64,000 nt of DNA from Xiphophorus maculatus (taxonomy: Eukaryota > Chordata > Actinopteri > Cyprinodontiformes > Poeciliidae), in NCBI RefSeq assembly GCF_002775205.1, contig NC_036456.1, forward strand, positions 26,943,850 through 27,007,849. The letters run 5' to 3'. This document shows positions 58,262-64,000 of the stretch, piece after piece. The notes under the pieces were generated by a model. That model saw nothing but the letters and a program-made list of their open reading frames with translations, was not told the origin of the DNA and made no database searches. How positions within the stretch are numbered: position 1 is the first letter of the stretch; each line of letters opens with the position of its first letter. The translations under genes were made by a program, and so were the position numbers.

Positions 58262-58960
58262 CGCGCTGTGACGTGATTCACGACTCCACGGGAGGAAATC
58301 CCCACGGCAGAGAGAGAAAGAGACGGGAGGCCCCTTTAAATCGACGCATTTTCTTCCTCCTTGGTAGGGTGCCAAGTAGCTACGGTAGAGAGGCAGAGAA
58401 AAGACTGAGAGCTCCGAACAACAACAACAACAACAAGAAGACAGCCACGGCTCTCAGCGGGCACATTTTCACTGATTCAGCTCTAACCCAGGGTGAGCTA
58501 AAGCTGCTGTTTGTTTTTATTTAGGACGGATCCGTGGAGAGTTGTTGAGAAAAACCCAACGGAAATTAAGTGTTTCGACCCACAGATCGACGTGAAAATG
58601 TATTGTTTTTATGTTAGCTGTCGGTGTGACGCAGATGAAATCATTTTACACCTGTTAGTAGTAATAATTTCGGTTATTTCTGTTTTAAAACACCGAGTAA
58701 CTGTCTGTTTTATGACACGCGCTGGTTTAACCGCCCCGGATTTAAACCTAACGGTCGGTTCTACTGTCATCAACGGGGCTTTTGGGGCTTTTCCAGCTGT
58801 TATTACCAACATTTTGGTGGCGTTTTATTTTTATTTTTCAGCCTCTACACGTTTCGGTGTCGAGAACCATTGCGGAAGTAGTGAGAGTCTTCTCCTCGAC
58901 GCGACAGCGACACGCTCGGGTCTGTGCTGACACCTAGCGGCCGAACCGGAGAACCGCAGC
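58262..58960 (+). promoter_or_regulatory. CpG-rich promoter and 5' UTR of the 86-residue gene
   Basis: CpG density rises sharply here (GACGTGATTCACGACTCC, GACGCGACAGCGACACGCTC) against the AT-rich surroundings. GTGACGTGATTCACG near 58,268 resembles a CRE/ATF site. 58,415-58,438 is (AAC)n. No TATA box is seen, as expected for a housekeeping-type CpG promoter. The exact start site is unknown. Confidence 0.6.
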
Positions 58961-59218
58961 ATGTACGGAGCTTCAGGAATCCCCGAGCTGATCCCACACA
59001 GCGGGCCGCCCCGGCAGCCCGGCCCGGCGGGGCAGTTCAACCCGGGACACCCGCAGGCAGACGGACACGACGGCGGGGCGAACCCCCAGAGGCTCGGACA
59101 GAGGGCTCCGAAACTGGGTCAGATCGGCCGGTCCAAAAAAGGTGAGAGAAACTTCAATGTGCTGCTTTATTCTTTTGTTTTCCGGCATTCATGCTGGTTA
59201 TTTAATTGTAATCACCAC

Positions 59219-59274
<56 letters not shown>

Positions 59275-61269
59275 TTTGCTCAAGTTAAAGTAAAAAGTAG
59301 ATGTTCAAGAAATTAAAATAAAAAATGTTTGTTAAAAAGGCGACTCAAGTACTGAATAACTGATCGAAACATCTTTTTAATATTTAAAAATTACATGAAA
59401 CTAAGAAATTTCTGTTTGTTTGTTTTTTGTTTGCTTTCTAAAACATCTAGGACAAACTCCTAGACTCAACATTTGAATTTTTTGACAGAAATTTACTGTT
59501 TTTTCATTTACCATATAGAGTTATGTGGAAATCTTGGCATTTAGTTGATTAAAAATGAAAATAATTACAAAGTAACAAAATCACGCAAAAGAGAATTTTT
59601 TCCAAGTCAATATAAAACATGGAGCTGTAACAAAAGCTGCAGATGTGAGTTTTTGGTGAAGACAAGCTTGTTGTTTTTGCTTCAGTAGTCAATAACTGCA
59701 TGTAAAATGCTGCTTTGCTACTTTTTTTTCTGTCTACAACAGTAAAATAATTTCAGTTATTCATGATTCTAATATAATATTTTGTAAGCCTGATTTGTTT
59801 TTGTTTTTTTGGTTCTCTAGTTACAATAGATATAGATACACAATACTCAAAATGGAACATGACTTTTTGACCCTGATCTATATAATCCTATAAAAAGACT
59901 AAGCTAGTAGCTAAAAGGAACATAAAAATATGGTAGGTAATATTCTCTCTTTTGACAGGCCCACAGCATCACCAATCCTCTGTCATTCTTTGTAGTTGCC
60001 ATAAAAGGGCTTCCCCACAGATTTATTCCTTTTTTATGCCACCTGGATTGTTTTGGTACTGGGAAAGAAAATGAAGGCATCTGCATAAAAAAACACAACA
60101 TTCAGCAGAAAATGCGTAATAAGAATCAGAGTAAAACTCCTGAGTTGCTGTGGAACCAGCAGTTTTTTTTTAATCGCTGTGTTTCATCTGACTCTGCAAC
60201 AGAGATGTTTCTATTTCTGAACTCACCTCATGCAAATGTGGTGAACTGAATGACGGAGACAGCTTTCCATTGAAACCTCCCAGGAAAAAAAGCACAAATC
60301 CAAACTGGAAACCAGCCCATTTTTTGTTTCCAAGCGTCATACTGACCAAACTTGTCAAGTTCAAGAAGGAAAAATTATGAAAAATTCATGTTTTGTATGT
60401 TTTTGTACTTCCATTTGGGTCTCAACTGCTTCTAAAAACCACGCCACGTGCTTAAAACCTTTTTTGGTAACAAGTTCATGTTTTTTGGTGTCTGGAAAAT
60501 AAGCTGTTTTAACCTGTTAAGTTAAAAATTAACTGGCACTACACCGTTACCTAGCAACCCCCAGCCAAGCCCAGCCCGTTGCCTAGCAACCCAGGCGGAA
60601 CTCCAGGATGTTTAGTCAGCTGGTTTTAAAGCTGTATGGATCATAAAATAAAAAACGGAGCACAACCCAGAGGAGTCTGCAACATACTGAGGCGTACTGC
60701 ACAGTTTAGCCAGAAGGTGGCGTCGATTAGAGGCGAAACAAACCAGTTATGTACACATTTATAACGTCTCCACTGCTGATAGTGTAGAGTGTTGTGTCCT
60801 GTTTCATAGTGTTTCTGTCTGTTGGCTAGTTATTTCTTTAACTGTATTTGTTTTTGTGCTTAGTTGTTTTAGGACAAAAGATGAAATGTAGCTGTGCTAA
60901 TTCCTCCTTATTTACACTGGCATAAATTGTGGTAATGTTGATTAATCTGCACTGTCCTAATCAAATAAATGTAATTAAATTACAGCTAAAGTGACGAGGC
61001 TCAAAGTAGGCAGAACTGCAGAGGCTAAAATCTCATTAGATTTGAAGTAGATATTTGCTAACACCATCAACACATAGCATCAAATCCAGATTGTGTCTTC
61101 TTAGAGTCAAGCTAATAGCTAGTAAGCTAGTCTCTGAAGCTAACACAAGTAGCTTCGCTCAGTTAAAATGTCTTGCTCTTTTTCCACAGTGGATCTGGAC
61201 GACGAAGACCTGGACGACCTCATGAACAACAACGGCCAGTGCCCCGTCTCCCTGTCGCCCATCTCCTAG
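58961..61269 (+). CDS. Small Pro/Gly-rich protein with acidic C-terminus (unrecognised)
   Basis: Two exons, 58,961-59,141 and 61,190-61,269, encode 86 residues; the intron is phase 1 (AAAAAAG|GTGAGA, TTTCCACAG|TGG). Residues 1-45 are Pro/Gly/His-rich and probably disordered (IPELIPHSGPPRQPGPAG). A basic stretch RLGQRAPKLGQIGRSKK (44-60) is followed by the acidic LDDEDLDDLMNN (63-74) and QCPVSLSPIS at the end. There is no signal peptide or membrane segment. The exon 1 start has a reasonable Kozak context (CCGCAGCATGT) and sits in a CpG-rich promoter, pointing to a broadly expressed cytoplasmic or nuclear adaptor. I cannot name it. AATAAA signals lie at 61,426 and near 62,285-62,312. Confidence 0.7.
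59219..59271. repeat. (TA)n microsatellite in the intron
   Basis: About 25 TA dinucleotides, 78 bp into the intron of the 86-residue gene. Confidence 0.95.
59275..59700. mobile_element. ACTTGAGTAA-family MITE (copy 6)
   Basis: Carries CAAGTTAAAGTAAAAAGTAG, GACTCAAGTACTGAATAACT and TGAGTTTTTGGTGAAGAC. It is the most decayed copy and is in the intron. Confidence 0.5.
60415..60660. mobile_element. piggyBac-type MITE fragment, family c
   Basis: GTCTCAACTGCTTCTAAAAA is followed by GTTACCTAGCAAC (60,546) and GTTGCCTAGCAAC (60,578) and TTTAGTCAGCTGGTTTTAA, as in the 42,265 copy. Both ends are unclear. It is in the intron. Confidence 0.6.
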
Positions 61270-64000
61270 CTTCATCTCTGAGAAGTGCCAGAAACCCGTT
61301 CCAGTCAGCGCTCCTGGTCCAAAGTGTCCTCTGGAGCTGCTGATGGCTCCAACCCGGCTCTTTTAGCGCCGCCTGAACGGAGCCCTGCTTGTACATAGTG
61401 TCTATTTAACTTCGCTCAGACTGTGAATAAATGAATCTCTGTACCTCGAAGGATTTCTTTCAAAGCTTCTTTTCTGAAAAGGGCTACTGCTGATCGGCCG
61501 GACGTGTCCGACGAAGGTTACCGATTCTCTGCTGGTTTGTTGTGTGAAGGAACACGAGCCTGTTGGGGTGAAAAATTTAGCTTTTGGTTGTGCAACGACT
61601 CGCACAGATCCAAACGGAGTAACTACGAGCGCTCGCTGTTTAAACCAGAAGAAAACGACTACTGCAAATTATTTATTGTTCAAAGAAATCTATATTTTTA
61701 GTTGTTGTGGCTTCTACTTGTTTTTTACTGTGTCATCTAAAAGTGAGATTTAAGACGTGCACTTTGTGGGAATGCCTGTCATGTGCTGTGACACGTCGCA
61801 GAAACCTATGCATGAGGTCTGTGATTAAAGGGCTAGGTTGTAGTTTTCATAAACCAAAACACTGTTTTTTGTTTTTTTTGTTTTGTTTTTTGCAGGCGAA
61901 CGGCAAAATTTTGATGCACTTTCTCTTGTCCTTTATGATTATAAATCAGATTTATATCTAAACATATTCTGATCCGCATGCGTTGATGTTTATGACTCGT
62001 TTTCGTCTCGGCGTCTTTCCAAGCCAGATGTGATTGCAGTATGAGTTCATAAAAACGGGCAGCTCTGATTGGCTGTCGCTGCTGAGACAATCTAACTGAT
62101 GTTTTGGGGATTTTGTGAAGATTGCAGTGGAATTAGACTTAATGGGCCTTTTAAAGGCTCACAGTTGAGGTCATAGTTCACTGGTGGAGGATGTTTTTCA
62201 CATTTCTGAGCTCAGTGTTTGACTCTGAGGCTGGGGTTGTTTGCCTTTTGCATGAAAGTGATCAACTTTTCATGATGCATCTCTGGAAATAAATAAAAGT
62301 ATAAATTCTAATAAAGTCTGTTTTTGTCTTTAATTTAGGTTTGCACAAACAGCTTTAAAATAACCCCAGATTATTTTATTACAAATGCAATCCACAAGAT
62401 TTGGATTATTTTAGTTATTTATGGTAATCTCCCAACTAGTTTCTGAGCTTTCGCAAATTTTCAAATTGAAATTTCCTTGTTTTTACTAAAGAAAATTCTG
62501 AGATTGATCTCAGAAATTTCTGATTTGTTTTTTCAAGCAAATTTTAGACTTTTCTGAGAAAATTTCTGAGCTTGAGAAGTAAAAGATTTGCAAGAAAAAA
62601 AAATAACATTTTGAGATTATGCTCAGAAATTTGAGGAAAAAAAAGGACCTGTAAGTTACAAACGTAAAACAAAAATGTTACCTATGAAACTCAGAAATTT
62701 CCAACATTGTTTCATGCATTTTTTGTTTTACTTCTCAAGCTCAGATGTTTCCAGGTCTTTTTTTCTAAAACATTTCTGTGATTAATCTGAAAAATATTTT
62801 TTTTCTAATAGATTTTCTACTTTTCAAGCAGAAATTTTTTGCTTTTTTTCTAGAAACTTTCTGACAAGTCTCAAAATATTGAGGTTTTATCTAGTAAACG
62901 TTTGACATTTCAAGTTTTTTCTAAAAGATTCTGACTTTTGAAATTGCTTGAAATCCTTTGACTTTTCAAGCTCAAACATTTTCATGTTTTTTTAATTCAA
63001 ATTTCTGATATTAATCTCAAAATTTGACGTTTTTGGCAGAAATGTGCTCCTTTTTTATCTACACCGACCCTAATACACTGTTGTAAATTTAAACATTGAA
63101 AATGTTTGCTGGGTGTTTTTAGCAACATTTGCCGTATTTTCTTGCAGTTTCTCTCAAAGGTTTTCCAAATCTCCAAAAATGCACTTATCATTGTTTAATG
63201 TTAACATTTGTTTGATTTAACGTAGGCCTGAGAAAAAATTCCAAACAAATCTGTAAAAAGGATTTCACAACACTGTAGGTAACAATTTGCAAACATACCA
63301 CACTTAATATCTGCAGTGTTTTTATTTATCTATATATTGGCATGTTAAAAATACTTTTTTCATACATTTTCTATGTTCCCATTATTCTGTAGTTACAGCT
63401 CAGAGTATAACAGTGTAAAATCTACATACTACAGATCCTTTAAATCTACAAAAATAAATAGGAGTATAATCAGGGTAAAAAAAAAATTGTGTTTATCTGA
63501 GCAGAGTTTCTAGCCGGCTGATTTGAAGAGTAATGGATGTCGTTTGGTGTACGATGAGGCCAGTGTGAGAAGTCACACTTTAACGTCTATTTTAGTACAC
63601 TGATATAATAAAACGTCACATGGACTGAGCTGCAACCTGCACACCATGGAGGAACTGATTACTTTCAATTACAAGACATGTGCTAATTACTGCTAGCGCT
63701 GACATACGGCTGCAAATGTTGGCTTTAGTCCATAATATTAGGCTGCAACACAAAGTCTTGTGGATTTAATAGGGGGATCCAATTATAATGTGTCTGAGAA
63801 GACCAATGGTAAACAATTGTGGAATGTGAGGACGGAGTATGAAACATCTTTGATGAAACAATTCAGAGCAGTGTGTGACAATTAAATGCTCATTAAAGCC
63901 CAACAAGGAGTGTCACTGTTTCACATCTTCGGTTCTGCTTCGTTGACGCTGCAACAATTGTTTTTTTGTTTGTTTTGTTTTATTTAACCCAGCAGTTCCA
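61270..64000. other. 3' UTR of the 86-residue gene, then intergenic DNA
   Basis: The 3' UTR ends at 61,426-61,450 if the first AATAAA is used, or near 62,320 if the second cluster is used. 62,425-63,080 is the third and longest AAATTTCTGAG-type palindromic array, running into CCGACCCTAATACACTGTTG. Nothing is recognised in 63,080-64,000. Confidence 0.5.

Noticed and set aside
1-64000. Retroviral, LTR, Polinton or toxin remnants
   Set aside because: I looked for long pol-, env- or capsid-like frames and long direct terminal repeats and saw none.

Overview
The window looks like nuclear DNA of a ray-finned fish, most likely a percomorph teleost. It is AT-rich with spliced genes on both strands, many fish-type non-autonomous DNA transposons (MITEs), a tRNA-derived SINE, and long CA, TA, GA and GGAT microsatellites. 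The genes are a prostaglandin D2 receptor 2 orthologue, intronless-CDS UGT5-type glucuronosyltransferases and PLAC8/cornifelin-type genes. I saw no operons, rRNA, CRISPR, retroviral reading frames or other virus-like element.

Layout. 1-8.4 kb has no gene, only repeats. 8.46-9.58 kb (+) is ptgdr2. 12.2-15.8 kb (-) is a two-exon class A GPCR resembling the proton-sensing GPR4/65/68/132 group, with a likely 5' non-coding exon near 16.9 kb. 15.9-18.2 kb is a nest of foldback MITEs. 19.8-31.5 kb (-) is a tandem array of three 528-residue UDP-glucuronosyltransferases. Each has an uninterrupted coding exon, a splice acceptor just before the ATG and a separate upstream non-coding exon. A fourth copy of that promoter/first-exon module has no gene body. 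31.6-36.3 kb is repeats, including a G-rich minisatellite edged by a 17-bp perfect hairpin. 36.4-46.1 kb (-) holds two three-exon PLAC8-domain genes, with a single-exon USP-like reading frame (+) between them that lacks the catalytic Cys and His. 49.7-54.5 kb (-) holds two tandem genes for small cysteine-rich secreted proteins that I do not recognise. 58.3-61.4 kb (+) is a CpG-rich promoter and a two-exon gene for an 86-residue acidic-tailed protein. 61.4-64 kb is intergenic.

How it fits together. The UGT array is a locally duplicated detoxification cluster. Its shared upstream modules carry a CAAAGTCCA motif, the known HNF4-type site, which suggests liver/gut expression. The cysteine-rich pair is the best candidate for something undescribed. 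Both genes use only phase-1 introns, share exon lengths of 67, 66 and 59 nt, and differ because one carries two versions of the middle exon. No functional link between the receptors, UGTs, PLAC8 genes and the cysteine-rich genes can be shown from sequence alone.
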